DNA of 48,074 nt. Source: Actinomycetes bacterium. GTDB taxonomy: Bacteria; Actinomycetota; Actinomycetes; S36-B12. The DNA lies in assembly GCA_024639145.1 (NCBI GenBank), contig JAHEIZ010000020.1, positions 1 to 48,074 of the forward strand. The letters are read 5' to 3'. This document shows positions 22,788-31,758 of this stretch, piece by piece. A program made the translations under genes and the position numbers. How positions within the stretch are numbered: the first letter of the stretch is position 1; the number at the start of each line of letters is the position of its first letter. Below the pieces are notes generated by a model. The model did no database searches. It was not told the DNA's origin and was given only the letters and a program-made list of their open reading frames with translations.

Positions 22788-23732
22788 ATGTCGCATGAGG
22801 TCGCCTGGGGCGATACCAAGGTCTATGTCGCCGGTCACAACGGTCTCGTGGGCTCCGCCATCGTTCGCGCCCTTGAGGCAGCAGGCGCCGGCGAGATTAT
22901 CGGCTGGTCGTCGAAGGAACTCGATCTTCGCGATCGCAGTGCCACCTTCGATGCCATCACCGAGGCCAAGCCCGACATCATCATCGATGCGGCCGCGAAG
23001 GTCGGCGGCATCATGGCGAACTCCACGTTCCCGGTTGAGTTCCTGCGCGACAACTCGATGATCCAGACGAACGTGATGGATGCGGCTCACGCCAATGACA
23101 TCGATCGACTGCTCTTCCTCGGCTCTTCGTGCATCTACCCGCGCCACGCCACTCAGCCGATTCGCGAGTCTTCGCTGATGACCGGTCCGCTTGAGCCCAC
23201 CAATCAGGCCTACGCCATGGCGAAGATCAGCGGCATCTACTACATCGAGGCCCATCGCGAGCAGTACGGCCGTCACTGGATCTCAGCCATGCCGACCAAT
23301 CTCTACGGCCCTCGCGACAACTTCGATCTGCAGTCCTCGCACGTGTTGCCGGCATTCATCCGCCGCTTTCACGAGGCGAAGGTCTCGGGCGCATCAACGG
23401 TCACCGTCTGGGGCACCGGCGCACCGCGCCGCGAATTCCTGCATGTCGATGATCTCGCCAACGCCTGCCTGATGCTGCTGTCGAACTACGACTCCGGGCA
23501 GACCATCAACGTCGGCTGCGGCGAGGATCTCCCGATCAAGGAACTCGCAGAGACCGTGGCCGACGTCGTCGGCTTCACCGGCACCATCGAGTGGGATTCA
23601 TCGAAGCCCGATGGCATGCCGCGCAAGCTGCTCGACACCTCTCGCATCAATGCCCTCGGCTGGAAGCCGCAGATCTCCCTGCGCGATGGCCTCACCACCA
23701 CCTACGCGTGGTACCTCGAGAACGTCGCCTGA
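22788..23732 (+). CDS. fcl: GDP-L-fucose synthase-like NAD(P)-dependent epimerase/reductase
   Basis: A 314-residue short-chain dehydrogenase/reductase of the GDP-fucose synthase (WcaG) type. It has the Rossmann motif GHNGLVG (G16, G19, G22), the family-specific AAKVGGIMANSTFPVEFLRDN, GSSCIYP, and the catalytic pair Y142 and K146 in YAMAK. TNLYGPRDNFD and RREFLHVDDLANA follow. It would epimerise and reduce GDP-4-keto-6-deoxymannose. A GDP-mannose dehydratase partner is not in the window. CAGAAT lies 6 bases before the ATG, a weak leaderless -10. Two ABM-domain genes follow closely. Confidence 0.92.
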   Translation: MSHEVAWGDTKVYVAGHNGLVGSAIVRALEAAGAGEIIGWSSKELDLRDRSATFDAITEAKPDIIIDAAAKVGGIMANSTFPVEFLRDNSMIQTNVMDAAHANDIDRLLFLGSSCIYPRHATQPIRESSLMTGPLEPTNQAYAMAKISGIYYIEAHREQYGRHWISAMPTNLYGPRDNFDLQSSHVLPAFIRRFHEAKVSGASTVTVWGTGAPRREFLHVDDLANACLMLLSNYDSGQTINVGCGEDLPIKELAETVADVVGFTGTIEWDSSKPDGMPRKLLDTSRINALGWKPQISLRDGLTTTYAWYLENVA

Positions 23733-23736
23733 TCTG

Positions 23737-24123
23737 ATGGCCGGTGGTTCCTCCGCGGATGCAAGCGAGCCACGACAGCTCTTCATCGCGGGCCGCAAGT
23801 CCGCACTCATTCGCCTGACCTGCTCTGCCGGAATGCGTCCTGCATTGCTCGAAGTTCTCAATACCTATGCCGACTCACTCGCCGATGAGCCCGGCACCGA
23901 AATGTTCATGGTGCATCTCGATCCCGACGACGAGAACAATGTGTGGCTGTACGAGACCTTCCTCGATGACAATGCCGCGATGGCGCATCGCTCGACCGAG
24001 GGCTTCGCGAAGATGATGAATGACATGCCGCCCCTGCTCGAGGGGCCGCCCGCGATTTTGCGCATGGAACCCCTGCGCATGTCAGTGCAGGAATCCGTGC
24101 TCACCGAAGATTGGTCGCTGTAA
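23737..24123 (+). CDS. ABM-domain protein (putative quinol monooxygenase type)
   Basis: A 128-residue protein with an antibiotic biosynthesis monooxygenase (ABM) ferredoxin-like fold: LIRLTCSAGMRPALLEVLNTYADSLADEPGTEMFMVHLDPDDENNVWLYETFLDDNAAMAHRSTEGF-type pattern across residues 24-92 (described, not aligned). Members include YgiN-like quinol monooxygenases and heme-degrading enzymes, so catalysis is uncertain. The ATG lies 4 bases after the preceding stop, and a second ABM-like gene follows 2 bases later. The pair probably forms a heterodimer or arose by duplication. Confidence 0.8.
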   Translation: MAGGSSADASEPRQLFIAGRKSALIRLTCSAGMRPALLEVLNTYADSLADEPGTEMFMVHLDPDDENNVWLYETFLDDNAAMAHRSTEGFAKMMNDMPPLLEGPPAILRMEPLRMSVQESVLTEDWSL

Positions 24124-24125
24124 AC

Positions 24126-24416
24126 ATGATTCTCGAAGTTGGCTTCATTCCGATTCTCGAAAGCCGTAAGAGTGAATTCGAGGATGTTCTGCGCTCGGCA
24201 GTGGAGAACCTGCTGGCACAAGCTGATGGTTTCATCGAGTTCATTGGGCATGGCTGGGGTGTCGAACGCCCCAATGTCTACATGTTCAGCGTGAAGTGGG
24301 TGACCCTCGACGATCACGTTGTCGGCTTCCGTGAGTCCGAGCTCTTCACCCAATGGCGTGCCGAGATCGGCCCGTTCTTCGATGGTGCACCGCTGGTCGA
24401 GCACTTCGCGGTCTGA
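24126..24416 (+). CDS. Second ABM-like small protein
   Basis: A 96-residue protein matching the ABM fold pattern: an N-terminal strand (MILEVGFIPIL), a helix (KSEFEDVLRSAVENLLAQADGF), a strand (IEFIGHGWGVERPNVYMFSVKW), then the helix DDHVVGFRESELFTQWRAEI and a short FFDGAPLVEHFAV ending. This H-rich end is common in ABM proteins. ATG 24126 lies 2 bases after the stop of its neighbour, with GGTCGCTG upstream rather than a strong ribosome-binding site. Function unknown. Confidence 0.8.
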   Translation: MILEVGFIPILESRKSEFEDVLRSAVENLLAQADGFIEFIGHGWGVERPNVYMFSVKWVTLDDHVVGFRESELFTQWRAEIGPFFDGAPLVEHFAV

Positions 24417-24514
24417 TACCGCGTCTCGGTGATGGATGAAGAGGACTGACGCCCTCGCGCGCGGTGCTATCGTCACAACGTCTGATTTTCCCATGTCCAG
24501 GCAAGAGGTCTGCC

Positions 24515-25930
24515 ATGCGCAATCCGCTCCGCCTATTCATCGCACTGGTCACCATGCTCTGCGCGCTTGGGGTCACGAACCAGGTGGCGCAGGCCAATGG
24601 ATGCATCACGCCTGCGGCGGGAACGTCCGGCGATCCATTCCTCATCTCGACCGCCAGCAACCTGACCTGCCTATACGCAAATGACACGTACTACTGGCAC
24701 CACGGCTACCACTTCCGGCAGACAACTGACCTGGACATGTCGGCGCAGGGTGCATGGACACATGGCATAGGGGATGCCACGCTTCCCTTCGACGGCGAGT
24801 ATGACGGCGCATCCCACACGATCTCTGGCCTCACGATCGCCGCTCCCGGTGCCGGTTCACTCGAGGTCGGGCTCTTCGGCCGGTCGACCGGCTCCATCCA
24901 TGACCTCACCTTCAGCGGCAGCGTTACCGCAAACTCCGCCCCAGGCTCTGTGATCGTGGGCGGACTCGTGGGCTTCGCCGGCAACGGAAGCATCACGAAT
25001 GCCGCGTTTCTCGGCACTGTCTCCGGAAGCGGATCCACGCAGGCGATCGTCGGCGGCCTGATCGGCAGCAACCAAGCGTCCGTGGCCACCTCTTACTCGA
25101 CGGCAACAGTCACGGCGACCAGTGGGTCGGGCAGCGCGACGGCCGGCGGCCTCGTCGGTTTCATCCGCGGACCCTCAGTCGAGAATTCCTTCGCTCGAGG
25201 AAATGCCACTGCGACGGGCAGCACGGGATCGGCGGCCGGCGGCCTCGTCGGAGATCTCTGGCGAGGCAACGTGTCGACCTCCTTCTCCACGGGCATGGCT
25301 ACAGCCACGACCACGGGTGGCACAGCGGGCGTGGGCGGAATCAGCGGATCCGCGAATACCTCCTGGGCCTCCCAGCTCTACTGGGATACGACGACATCCG
25401 GCATCAGCGCAGGCTCCGGCGACGGTAACTCCGCCGAGATGTTCGGCCGGACGAGTGATCAGATGCACCAGTACTCGACCTTCTCCGCAGGATGGTCGAT
25501 CACCAATGGCTGGAATCCCGGTGCAGGCTCACCTTGGGGTATTTGCAATGGGGAGAACTACCCCTTCCTCTACGCCTTCACCACATCGATGCCGTCACCA
25601 ACCTGCACGGGTTCCGGAACCGCCGCACTTCGGACCACGACCCTCGATGCCAACGGCGGCTCGTGCACCAGCGCGACCTTGCTCGCTCCGGATACCTCGT
25701 GGCTGCGCCTGCCGACCGGGACCCAGTGCACTCGATCGGGCTATTCACTGCTGGGCTGGTCGACGTCTGCTCAGTTCCCCGTAGCCGTTGCCTCCGCTCA
25801 GGTCACGCGCGGCTGGGGTGCTATCGATGACACCTTTGACGGAATGCGGATGATCTTCATCCCGGTCGGCGGATCGACGCAGATCTCGGGCGACAACATT
25901 CTTCATGCCGTCTGGTCGCCAAGTTCCTAG
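24515..25930 (+). CDS. Secreted GLUG-repeat surface protein with shared C-terminal domain
   Basis: The 471-residue protein has a Sec signal peptide cleaved after AQA (residue 27). It then has a mostly beta-sheet body with four to five GLUG-type repeats (GGLVGFAGNGSITNAAF, GGLIGSNQASVATSYS, GGLVGFIRGPSVENSFA, GGLVGDLWRGNVSTSFS). These repeats occur in adhesins and IgA-protease-like surface proteins. The last 90 residues start TLDANGGSCTSA and contain GYSLLGWSTSAQFP and GMRMIFIPVGG. They resemble a modified InlB B-repeat (Flg_new), and a close copy ends the protein at 33365-34513. No LPXTG or membrane anchor is present. ATG 24515 has AAGAGGT upstream; the earlier in-frame start at 24464 lacks one. 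Confidence 0.85.
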   Translation: MRNPLRLFIALVTMLCALGVTNQVAQANGCITPAAGTSGDPFLISTASNLTCLYANDTYYWHHGYHFRQTTDLDMSAQGAWTHGIGDATLPFDGEYDGASHTISGLTIAAPGAGSLEVGLFGRSTGSIHDLTFSGSVTANSAPGSVIVGGLVGFAGNGSITNAAFLGTVSGSGSTQAIVGGLIGSNQASVATSYSTATVTATSGSGSATAGGLVGFIRGPSVENSFARGNATATGSTGSAAGGLVGDLWRGNVSTSFSTGMATATTTGGTAGVGGISGSANTSWASQLYWDTTTSGISAGSGDGNSAEMFGRTSDQMHQYSTFSAGWSITNGWNPGAGSPWGICNGENYPFLYAFTTSMPSPTCTGSGTAALRTTTLDANGGSCTSATLLAPDTSWLRLPTGTQCTRSGYSLLGWSTSAQFPVAVASAQVTRGWGAIDDTFDGMRMIFIPVGGSTQISGDNILHAVWSPSS

Positions 25931-25945
25931 GTCGCGCCTCTCACA

Positions 25946-27199
25946 TCAGCTGAACGGCGGGCGATCGTCGAACTTGATGCTCGCCTTGCCTGCCACTCGC
26001 CAGAGTCGTGCCGTGGCGTCGGTGTCTTCCTCGGTCACGAGATTTCCCATGACGCGCAGGGCAATAGTCATCAGGCCGCGCGAGCGCATGCCAATCGGGC
26101 CGAGGGTCGGCAGCAGCTTCGGAACAGTGAGGAAGCCGGCGAGACGACGCGCGATCGAGAACGCGGTTCCGTAGCGTGCCTGGAGGATCGGCGCCCACTG
26201 TGTCGTGTAGTCCATCCGTGAGTTGGGGATGGTGCCGCAGAAGAGCTCTGCTGCGAGTCGACCTGTCTCCAAGCCGTAGTCAATGCCCTCTCCGTTCAAC
26301 GGATTCACGCAGCCGGCGGCATCGCCCACGAGAACCCAATTCGGGCCGGCCACGCCGCTGACTGCACCGCCCATCGGTAGCAACGCTGACCACGGATCAC
26401 GAATCTCGCCCGAGAGCTTCCAAGTCTCGCGCTGCTGATCGGTGTAGTGCGAAATGAGCTGGCGAAGATTGATATCGGCCGGGCGCTTGTCTGTCGCGAG
26501 CGTGCCCACGCCGATGTTCACGCTGCCGTCGCCGAGCGGGAAGATCCAGCCGTAGCCCGAGAGAATCTCGTTCTTCGTACCGCGAAGTTCCAGGTGCGAG
26601 GAGATCCACGGGTCATCGCTGCGCTCTGACGTGATGTAGCCACGTGCCGCGACACCGTAGGCGGTGCCGCGATGCCACTCGCGGCCCAGCTTGCGACCGA
26701 GCTGGCTCTTGGCGCCATCGGCGACGATCAGACGTCGGCAGCGAATCTCATGCGTCGAGCCGTCACTCACCTTGAAGATCACCGAGCGCACGTGGCCGTT
26801 CTCGAAGGTGACGTCGGTCGCTCGGTGACCTTCGACCGGGGTTGCACCGGCATCAAGGGCGACCTGGCGAATTTGGGTATCAAGCAAAGTGCGGGGGGCA
26901 GCGCTGCCATGGCTGGGCAGTGAGCCACCGGGCCAGGGCAGGTAGAGCTCCTGGCCGAAGCCGGCAGCACGCAGGCCCCAGTTGATGGTGCGGCCCTTGA
27001 GCCAAGGGGAGAGCCCGAGGCCATCGAGTTCGGCGATCGCTCGCGGGGTCAGGCCGTCGCCGCAGGGCTTGTCACGGGGGAAGGTCTCGGCATCGGCGAG
27101 CACTACATCGAGACCTGCTCGCGCCGACCACGCCGCGGCCGAAGAACCGGCCGGGCCGGCACCGATGACGAGAACGTCAGTGTCTGCAACCGTGCCCAT
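25946..27199 (-). CDS. Geranylgeranyl reductase/menaquinone reductase-family flavoprotein
   Basis: A 417-residue FAD-dependent oxidoreductase. It has the dinucleotide-binding motif VLVIGAGPAGSSAAAWSARAGL near the N-terminus. The family-specific FPRDKPCGDGLTPRAI follows, and the second FAD motif WVLVGDAAGCVNPLNGEGIDYGLETGRLAAE. In mycobacteria this family includes MenJ, which saturates one isoprene unit of menaquinone; archaeal relatives reduce geranylgeranyl lipids. A quinone role would fit a respiring CO oxidiser, but substrate is inferred. ATG 27199 has GGAG 5 bases upstream; ATG 27223 is a possible longer start. Divergent from the MFS gene. Confidence 0.9.
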   Translation of the reverse strand: MGTVADTDVLVIGAGPAGSSAAAWSARAGLDVVLADAETFPRDKPCGDGLTPRAIAELDGLGLSPWLKGRTINWGLRAAGFGQELYLPWPGGSLPSHGSAAPRTLLDTQIRQVALDAGATPVEGHRATDVTFENGHVRSVIFKVSDGSTHEIRCRRLIVADGAKSQLGRKLGREWHRGTAYGVAARGYITSERSDDPWISSHLELRGTKNEILSGYGWIFPLGDGSVNIGVGTLATDKRPADINLRQLISHYTDQQRETWKLSGEIRDPWSALLPMGGAVSGVAGPNWVLVGDAAGCVNPLNGEGIDYGLETGRLAAELFCGTIPNSRMDYTTQWAPILQARYGTAFSIARRLAGFLTVPKLLPTLGPIGMRSRGLMTIALRVMGNLVTEEDTDATARLWRVAGKASIKFDDRPPFS

Positions 27200-27256
27200 A
27201 ATGACTCCATTCTCCTGGGGCATTCGGGTTTGGGCCAATCGGGTGAGTAGGCCTTG

Positions 27257-27262
27257 TAGATT
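27257..27262 (+). promoter_or_regulatory. -10 element of the MFS exporter gene, leaderless type
   Basis: TAGATT is followed by 6 bases and GTG 27269, with no ribosome-binding site. The 69-base gap to the divergent flavoprotein gene holds both promoters. Confidence 0.55.
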
Positions 27263-27268
27263 TCGCGC

Positions 27269-28801
27269 GTGACCACTCCTGCCCTACCGCCCAAGGTCGC
27301 GTCCTTCAGCGTGGTCACCCTTCTCGTGCTGGCCGTCGGCCAGTTCCTGGTGGGTCTCGACATGAGCGTGGCTTCAGTGGCGCTGCCGAGCATCGGTCGC
27401 GAGTTCAACGTGGGCCTGGCCCCGCTGCAGTGGACCGTGATGGCGTACATGATCGCCGGCGCCGCCCTCTCCGTTCCCGTCGGCGCCCTCGGCGATGCTG
27501 TCGGTCGGCGCAAGATCTACCTGATCGGTCTCGTGCTCTTCGGCGCCGGCTCGCTCGTCAGTGCAATGGCCACCGGCACTGGCACGCTCATTGCCGGCCG
27601 CGCAATCGCCGGTGCAGGATCCGCCGCCATGGCCACCCTGGCGCTCGCGATGCTCACCTCCTCCGTCGCCCATGACATGGTCACCAAGATCGTCGGTCTC
27701 TGGACAGCGGTTGCCACCGCTTCATCAGCACTCGGCCCGCTCATCGGCGGCCTGCTCGTCACTGCCTTCGGCTGGCGCAGCGTGTTCGCGATCAACATCA
27801 TTCCGATTGTCGGGCTCGTGCTCTTCGTGCTCTTCAAGTTCAAGTTGCAAGAGACGCCGCGCGGCGGACGCATCGACTGGTTCGGGGCAGGCCTGCTCAC
27901 CGCAGCACTCGTACTTGTGTGCACCGGTCTCTCGCAGGCCGAGTCCGAGAAGTTCTCGAGCCCGCAGGTGTGGGGTCCGGTCGCGGCCGGCCTCGTGGTC
28001 GTTCTCATCATGGTGTTCCAGCAGAAGCGCTCGAAGGCACCGATGGTGCCGTGGAAGCTGCTCAAGGCGGCGCCGATTCCCGCCACGATCATCCTGCTCA
28101 TCGTTCTTGGCATGACGCTCTCGGGATCGATGATGCAGCAGAACTTGCTGCAACAGAACATCCTCGGCTTCTCGCCGGCACTCGCTGGTGTTGTCGGCCT
28201 CGGTGCCTCGATCTTCTTCATCGGCTTCTCGCCCGCATCACCCTTCATCGCCGAGCGCATCGGCTTGCGCGTGGTGTCGTTCATCGGCCTGCTGCTAGCC
28301 GCCGTCGGAACGCTGATGCTCTCGGGCATCAAGGTCGACACCGGCCCCTGGTACATCGCAATTGCCTTCTCGATCATGGGAATCGGACTCGGGCTGTCCA
28401 TGCCGGCTGTCTCAGGTGCCGCGATGTCCTCGACACCCAAGGACGACATGGGCTCGGTTTCTGGTGTCATCGGACTCTCCGGTCAGGTCGCATCCGTGCT
28501 CGGCATCGCGGTCGTCGGCTCAATCGCCGCAGCGCGCACGCTTTCGGCCTGGGCCGGGCTTGCCCCGCAATCCGCGCAGACCGATGCCGTGCAGACACTC
28601 GTCACTTCCGGAAACGCTGCCGAAGTCGGGAAGCAGGCCGGGGCTGCCGCAGCGCAGGCTGCAAGCGATGCCTTCGTGATCGGTGTAGGCGAGACCTTCC
28701 TCATCGCGACGGCCGGCCTGGTCATCGCAGCCTTTGCCGCGTTCTTCCTGATGCCGAAGAAGGCCGAGGGCAAGATCGTCGAGCCCGCACCTACTTCGTA
28801 G
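27269..28801 (+). CDS. MFS exporter, DHA2 (14-helix) type
   Basis: A 510-residue major facilitator of the DHA2 drug:proton antiporter group, with about 14 hydrophobic segments. The first helix carries the family motif FLVGLDMSVASVALPSIGREF (about residues 26-46). Motif A is GALGDAVGRRKIYLIG, and motif C-like GxxxGPxxGG is seen in SSALGPLIGGLL. It likely exports hydrophobic or cationic compounds; the substrate is unknown. The GTG start is fixed by the leaderless promoter. The 3' end overlaps the convergent FUSC gene by 11 bases, with no terminator between them. Confidence 0.92.
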   Translation: MTTPALPPKVASFSVVTLLVLAVGQFLVGLDMSVASVALPSIGREFNVGLAPLQWTVMAYMIAGAALSVPVGALGDAVGRRKIYLIGLVLFGAGSLVSAMATGTGTLIAGRAIAGAGSAAMATLALAMLTSSVAHDMVTKIVGLWTAVATASSALGPLIGGLLVTAFGWRSVFAINIIPIVGLVLFVLFKFKLQETPRGGRIDWFGAGLLTAALVLVCTGLSQAESEKFSSPQVWGPVAAGLVVVLIMVFQQKRSKAPMVPWKLLKAAPIPATIILLIVLGMTLSGSMMQQNLLQQNILGFSPALAGVVGLGASIFFIGFSPASPFIAERIGLRVVSFIGLLLAAVGTLMLSGIKVDTGPWYIAIAFSIMGIGLGLSMPAVSGAAMSSTPKDDMGSVSGVIGLSGQVASVLGIAVVGSIAAARTLSAWAGLAPQSAQTDAVQTLVTSGNAAEVGKQAGAAAAQAASDAFVIGVGETFLIATAGLVIAAFAAFFLMPKKAEGKIVEPAPTS

Positions 28802-30821
28802 CGGGAAGCGCCTCGACCGTGGACTTGGTGCGATCGAGGAAGTCGAGCCACCAGCCTGACCACACCGCACTTACGAACGCATGCGGATGCAACGAGAGCC
28901 GCTCATGATCTTTCACCACGACCTCTCGCATCCGATCGAGCCGATCACCGCTGGGCAGATCGAGTGCCGCGATGATCTCCGGAACCTTGACCAGTTCATC
29001 GCTATGACCGGCGAGCTGTCGCATGACATCGCCCGCGAGAAGGGCGTCCTGCAACCAGGCCTGCCGGGCTTCGAGTGAGGAAATCCATGGATCGACCCTG
29101 CGAACAGACATGAACGCTGCGTCAAGGGTGTCGGCATAGGCCATGAGATCGCGCTCGGCGGTAGCACGTCGGACTTCGATGTCCTGCCCGTGCGTGCGGC
29201 CGGTCAAGGCATCAAGCACGGAGTCGAGGTACCCCTGCATTGATGTCATTGCCTTAGCGCCCGTTGTTGTGATCAAACTGCTGATTCCGCGCGGGAACAT
29301 CACGAACGTGAGCACGATGGCAACGCCTAGCCCGACGAGGACATCGGTGATGCGATTGAGAACGGTGTCGGTTGATGGAGGCCAGGTCAGCAGAGAGAGG
29401 TTCACGATCGCGAAGGGCGTGAAGGCGAATTGTGAGATCAAGAGCGAGCGACTCTGCACGTACTTCACGATGAAGGCACCGGCAGCGAGGATCACGAAGA
29501 AGGCGGCCTGATTCGGCACCAGCACGATGATGAGGAAGCCGACAGTGATGCCGGCGACGTTGCCGGCGATCATGCGCAGGGCCAGTCGATTGGTCTGCGG
29601 GCTCGTGAAGGAGAGTTGCAGAATCGATAGCGTGGCAAGCACCACCCAGAAGCCGTGCTTGAGACCCATTGCCTGCGCGATTCCAACCGCCATGGCCGCC
29701 GCGATCGAGACACGCAGCGCATTGCGGAACCAGGGTGAGCTCATGCGCAGGTTTACCCGCAGCAGCTCCAGCGGCGAGCTCGACTCGACTGCGCCGAGTG
29801 CCGGCATGGTCGTCTCGATTCCCCTCGATCTCAGGGCAAGCCATTGCATGACCGCGGCCAGGATCGCGATGAGTCGCACGGGGTAATGAGCGCGCAGTTC
29901 ATCCAGGGTCTTCACCGGGTCTGCGTCGAGCCCCTTAGCGCACCACTGCTGCGCATCCAGAAGATCCTGATCGCGGAGTGCGTCAATGTCGACGGACGCG
30001 GGCTGTGCAGCTTCGTTCACGAGAATGTCGGCGCAGGAGTCAAAAGTCGTGGCACTCGCATCCGCGAGCAGTGTCACGTGAACATCGGGGTTGAGTTCCT
30101 TGACGGTGATCGCGAGATTCGTCGACGAGTTCGCGTACTGCACCATCTGCAGGAGTGCCCGGAGACGATGAGTCAGGGCGCCTGGACGAGTCGGGCTTCC
30201 CACGGTCATGGTCTGGATCTCGTCGAATGCGCTCGTCAGCGCACTGCGGCCCTCGCCATTGTTGTTACCGGTCGCGTAGTGCCGAGTCAGTGTGCCAGCA
30301 GCCTGGCACCAATCGGCAAGAGCCTTGCGCGTGAAGACCAGGCGCTTGCGGGGCAGGATCACGACGGCGCAGATCACTGCAATGACGCAGCCGAGTAGCC
30401 ATCCACCCACGTAGCGCCAGACATCTGCTGGATTCGCCGGCAGCATCGCGGGAAGGAAGTAGGCGAGCTGCAGGCCAACGGCGCATCGTGCGATGAACCC
30501 CTTGAGTACGCGTGCGTAGGCGAAGGCGAACGACACGGGGAGCGTGACAATGACTGCCACCCACGTGATGGGGGCTGCGTAGACGCCGATCAGTAGAGCA
30601 GCGAGGCCGACCAAGGATGCCGCTCCGTAAGCGGAGATTCGTTGACGCGGACCACCCTCGAAGTCGAGGAAGAACAGCAGGATCATCACCGCGAATGAGG
30701 CCATGAGTGCGGCCGGGCCATTGTCGAGAACGAAGACGCAGATGAGGTCGACAGTGGTCATACCTATGGCGAGGCGAATACCCGAGCGCACGAATGGATT
30801 CTGCGGGGTGCGAATCTTCAT
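28791..30821 (-). CDS. FUSC/YccS-family membrane transporter
   Basis: A 676-residue membrane protein with the duplicated FUSC layout. One hydrophobic block covers about residues 10-165. A soluble middle part follows, then a second block about 355-515, and a cytoplasmic helical end. The second block opens RNALRVSIAAAMAVGIAQAMGLKHGFWVVLATLSIL, containing the family's H-x-x-W-V-x-L-T/L-like signature. Relatives include fusaric acid and aromatic acid exporters and YccS; the substrate here is unknown. Its ATG overlaps the stop of an AhpD-like gene by one base, so efflux and that protein are coexpressed. No HlyD-type partner is present, as expected for an organism with one membrane. Confidence 0.88.
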   Translation of the reverse strand: MKIRTPQNPFVRSGIRLAIGMTTVDLICVFVLDNGPAALMASFAVMILLFFLDFEGGPRQRISAYGAASLVGLAALLIGVYAAPITWVAVIVTLPVSFAFAYARVLKGFIARCAVGLQLAYFLPAMLPANPADVWRYVGGWLLGCVIAVICAVVILPRKRLVFTRKALADWCQAAGTLTRHYATGNNNGEGRSALTSAFDEIQTMTVGSPTRPGALTHRLRALLQMVQYANSSTNLAITVKELNPDVHVTLLADASATTFDSCADILVNEAAQPASVDIDALRDQDLLDAQQWCAKGLDADPVKTLDELRAHYPVRLIAILAAVMQWLALRSRGIETTMPALGAVESSSPLELLRVNLRMSSPWFRNALRVSIAAAMAVGIAQAMGLKHGFWVVLATLSILQLSFTSPQTNRLALRMIAGNVAGITVGFLIIVLVPNQAAFFVILAAGAFIVKYVQSRSLLISQFAFTPFAIVNLSLLTWPPSTDTVLNRITDVLVGLGVAIVLTFVMFPRGISSLITTTGAKAMTSMQGYLDSVLDALTGRTHGQDIEVRRATAERDLMAYADTLDAAFMSVRRVDPWISSLEARQAWLQDALLAGDVMRQLAGHSDELVKVPEIIAALDLPSGDRLDRMREVVVKDHERLSLHPHAFVSAVWSGWWLDFLDRTKSTVEALPATK

Positions 30822-31381
30822 CAGGCTCCGCGCTCTGCGCCGATGCGTGCCACCTTGCCATTGTCTCCGAAGGCAAAGTAGGCAACACCGCGATCGTCAG
30901 TCCGTAAATGATCAGCGCCGTCGGTGCCCAGGGTGACGTGAATCTTCTGCGTCGACCATTTGGTGATGTCGACAAGAATCTCGGCGAGCTCCTCGTTGCT
31001 GAAGTGCTCGTGCGCCTGCGCAACGAGCTCCTCATTCATGTCCTGAGGGCGCCAGATGAATGCGTCTACGAGGCGAAGCGCTGTCTTATGCCGTTCGCTG
31101 AGATCACTCGACTCGTAGAAGTCGATCTTCGATTCCATGTCAGCATCGAGACCCGACTCCTGTGCCGCGGCGAGGCGCAGTGTCTGGCAGATGCGGCAGT
31201 CGTGCTGGCGTGCGCAGCGCAATCGAATGAGTTCGGTCGTAACCGAATCGAGGTGCGACGATCGCACGACTGCATCCTGATAAGAAGAGAGAAGTGCGTA
31301 GAGCTGCGGATCTCGCATCGGCTTGCCGTGATGGTCCAGCGGAACTCGAATGGCTCGATTCGGGCGGGAGAGATCGCTCAT
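30821..31381 (-). CDS. Carboxymuconolactone decarboxylase/AhpD-like protein
   Basis: A 186-residue protein of the CMD/AhpD-like all-helical fold. The active-site region ELIRLRCARQHDCRICQTLRLAAAQE has Cys62 and Cys65, spaced as the redox-active CxxC of AhpD. The proton-relay His of classical AhpD (three residues after the second Cys) is not evident. It may be a peroxidase-type or thiol-redox protein. The ATG overlaps the stop of the preceding gene by 4 bases, and its stop overlaps the FUSC gene. This three-gene operon resembles a detoxification module. Confidence 0.85.
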   Translation of the reverse strand: MSDLSRPNRAIRVPLDHHGKPMRDPQLYALLSSYQDAVVRSSHLDSVTTELIRLRCARQHDCRICQTLRLAAAQESGLDADMESKIDFYESSDLSERHKTALRLVDAFIWRPQDMNEELVAQAHEHFSNEELAEILVDITKWSTQKIHVTLGTDGADHLRTDDRGVAYFAFGDNGKVARIGAERGA

Positions 31382-31731
31382 GATTTGCCGCCCAGCAGGC
31401 GATCGCTCATGATGCGCAGTCGTGTGCGTGCTTCGATGATGTACGAGGCGGTGACGAAATCAGCCATGCCGCCGTCATCGAAGTAGCGACCTGCGCGCTT
31501 GGCGGTCTTGTCATCGAGCCCGGCAACATCGATCAGCATTTGGTCGACTAGCTCGCTCAGTTCGAGATCCTGAGTTGTGACCAGGGCACCCGGGGAATCC
31601 GAGCCACTGAGCATCTGCTCGATGCGCGACTCGGCGAGGTACAGAAAGTACGGGTCGACAACCTCGGTCGCACGGGCATAGGCAGCATCAAGTGCGGCCA
31701 TGGCCTCGGGCTGGAGATCAGAGAGTGACAC
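31378..31731 (-). CDS. Helical protein preceding the AhpD-like gene
   Basis: A 117-residue, entirely helical, soluble protein that I do not firmly recognise. Its second half (DDKTAKRAGRYFDDGGMADFVTASYIIEARTRLRIMSDRLLGG) resembles the C-terminal helices of some AhpD-fold proteins. It could therefore be a split or degenerate partner subunit of the next gene's product. The GTG start is supported by TAGAGT 6 bases upstream (leaderless). Its stop overlaps the next ATG by 4 bases. First gene of the operon with the AhpD-like and FUSC genes. Confidence 0.78.
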   Translation of the reverse strand: MSLSDLQPEAMAALDAAYARATEVVDPYFLYLAESRIEQMLSGSDSPGALVTTQDLELSELVDQMLIDVAGLDDKTAKRAGRYFDDGGMADFVTASYIIEARTRLRIMSDRLLGGKS

Positions 31732-31737
31732 GCGGTC

Positions 31738-31743
31738 ACTCTA
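31738..31743 (-). promoter_or_regulatory. -10 element of the AhpD-FUSC operon, leaderless type
   Basis: TAGAGT on the minus strand is followed by 6 bases and GTG 31731, without a ribosome-binding site. Confidence 0.55.
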
Positions 31744-31758
31744 GGGGCGCGCGCGGGG

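Noticed and set aside
24515-25930. LPXTG-type sortase substrate
   Set aside because: No LPXTG, no C-terminal hydrophobic helix and no basic tail. The end is a folded-looking domain.
27517-28470. A 317-codon minus-strand frame inside the MFS gene
   Set aside because: Pro- and Thr-rich antisense of membrane helices; the plus strand encodes an intact 14-helix exporter.
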